Shown here: in pieces, positions 63,115 through 64,000 of the stretch
How positions within the stretch are numbered: the stretch's first letter is position 1
Layout: each line of letters opens with the position of its first letter
NCBI RefSeq assembly: GCF_014203855.1
Contig: NZ_JACHJV010000001.1
Location: 6,820,001 to 6,884,000, forward strand
Direction of reading: 5' to 3'
DNA: 64,000 bases
Source: Kitasatospora kifunensis
GTDB taxonomy: Bacteria > Actinomycetota > Actinomycetes > Streptomycetales > Streptomycetaceae
Position numbers and translations under genes: made by a program
The notes under the pieces: generated by a model
The model's input: only the letters and a program-made list of their open reading frames with translations
Told to the model about the DNA's origin: nothing
The model's database searches: none

Positions 63115-64000
63115 GTGACTGGGGACGAGATCGCGAACTCGATCCGCGGAAACGCCCAGCTGAACGGGACCGCGGTGATGGCCCAGCGGGTCGACCTGGT
63201 CATCAACCAGGCCATAGCGGAGCCCGATCCGGCCCTCGCCTTCGTGGTGCCCAGCCAGGTCCCGCGTCCGCTGGACACCTTCGTCAACCGGGAGGACCAG
63301 CTCGGCCGACTCTGGCGGCTGGCCGAGGCCCCCGCCCGGCGCTACCAGCCGCTGGTGGTCGTGGTCAGCGGCGCAGGCGGGGTGGGCAAGACCGAGTTCG
63401 GGCGGGTCTGGGCACACGAGGCGCGCACGCTCTTCCCCGACGGACGGCTCTACCTCGACCTGACCCCGCTGCGCCGCGGTGGCAGCGTGGAGATCGGCGA
63501 GGTGCTGGCCGAGTTCCTGCGCGCCCTGGGGCAGGACGACCGGATCATCTCACCCACCGTCGTGGGGCGCGCGGGGCAGTACCGCTCCCGCACCGAGGGC
63601 CGCCGACTGCTCGTGGTGCTCGACGGTGTTCACCCGACGGACGATCTGGAGGAGCTGCTGCCCTCTTCGAGCGAGAGCGCCGTCCTGGTCATCAGCCACC
63701 ACCGCCGCCCGGACCTGGAGGACCGGGGCGCCGTCCCGCTGGTGCTCGGGCCGCTCGCGGAGGAGCACGCCCGGATCCTGCTGACCGGCTTCACCGGGGA
63801 CGACCGGGCTGCGGCCGAGCCGGACTCGATGGCGGAGCTGCTGCGGATGTGCGCGGGCCTGCCGGTCGCGCTGCGCGCGGCGGGGTCCCGGCTGAAGGGG
63901 CGGCCCCGATGGCGGGTGTCGCGCCTGGTCGAGGAACTGCGGGACGAGAGCGCCCGGCTCGAACGCCTGGGAGGAGACCGGTCGGTGGTGGAGACCCTGT
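63115..64000 (+). CDS. NB-ARC/STAND-type ATPase, 3'-truncated
   Basis: The frame opened by GTG 63115 stays open to the window end (295 residues visible). After an N-terminal GNAQLNGTAVMAQRVDLVI stretch common in actinomycete STAND proteins comes an NB-ARC module: Walker A GAGGVGKTEF, Walker B RRLLVVLDGV, a sensor-like VLVISHHRR and CAGLPVALRAAGSRLKG (GLPL-type motif). The effector and sensor parts should lie beyond the edge. A GGGGGA site precedes the start, and a possible -10 TACGAT is at 63077-63082. It is divergent from the cold-shock gene. Such proteins act as ATP-gated regulators, and some act in phage defence; which applies here cannot be told. Confidence 0.85.
   Translation, partial: MTGDEIANSIRGNAQLNGTAVMAQRVDLVINQAIAEPDPALAFVVPSQVPRPLDTFVNREDQLGRLWRLAEAPARRYQPLVVVVSGAGGVGKTEFGRVWAHEARTLFPDGRLYLDLTPLRRGGSVEIGEVLAEFLRALGQDDRIISPTVVGRAGQYRSRTEGRRLLVVLDGVHPTDDLEELLPSSSESAVLVISHHRRPDLEDRGAVPLVLGPLAEEHARILLTGFTGDDRAAAEPDSMAELLRMCAGLPVALRAAGSRLKGRPRWRVSRLVEELRDESARLERLGGDRSVVETL

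Noticed and set aside
1..64000. tRNA, rRNA, insertion sequences, attachment sites, riboswitches
   Set aside because: No cloverleaf, transposase, terminal inverted repeats with target duplication or known riboswitch core was recognised by eye; a covariance-model scan would be needed to exclude small RNAs.

Overview
The DNA is very GC-rich, with GTG starts, Shine-Dalgarno sites, leaderless-type starts and tightly overlapping genes. This points to a Streptomyces-like actinomycete (Streptomyces or Kitasatospora). No tRNA, rRNA, insertion sequence or CRISPR array was seen.

Bases 1 to about 48,570 are most of an ansamycin gene cluster. Three giant type I polyketide synthase genes (2-10750 truncated at the 5' end, 10821-21722, 21751-32454) encode six modules, all KS-AT-DH-KR-ACP with no ER. 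They are called A to F here in order. The AT motifs give extender units methylmalonyl, malonyl, methylmalonyl, malonyl, malonyl, methylmalonyl. No thioesterase domain follows module F; instead a RifF-type amide synthase gene comes next. Then come a GWxWxIP flavin halogenase-like gene, the 3-amino-5-hydroxybenzoate (AHBA) starter-unit genes in rifG-H-I-K-L-M-N order, a divergent Rif-Orf19/MhpA-type hydroxylase, a type II thioesterase, a cation/proton antiporter, the aminodehydroquinate dehydratase (rifJ), an alpha/beta hydrolase and an SRPBCC protein. Methyl pattern (C2, C8, C12), DH variants, KR types, halogenase and Orf19-like enzyme together fit a chlorinated naphthalenic ansamycin of the naphthomycin type. 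That product assignment is inference.

A perfect 22-bp hairpin at 48592-48638 separates this cluster from a second unit (48811-58271). This looks like a complete aromatic-acid catabolic operon: aryl-CoA ligase fused to a hot-dog thioesterase, salicylyl-CoA 5-hydroxylase-type FAD monooxygenase fused to an Old Yellow Enzyme domain, nitrilase, gentisate 1,2-dioxygenase-like bicupin, FAH-family hydrolase, maleate cis-trans isomerase and a PaaX-family regulator. The inferred flow is (nitrile to) salicylate, salicylyl-CoA, gentisyl-CoA, gentisate, maleylpyruvate, pyruvate plus maleate, then fumarate. Two promoters in the operon share one unusual layout.

The last part (58,327-64,000) holds general accessory genes: a secreted collagen-like protein, a glycosyltransferase with helical repeats, a DUF2079-type membrane protein, a cold-shock-domain protein, and the start of an NB-ARC/STAND ATPase cut by the window end.
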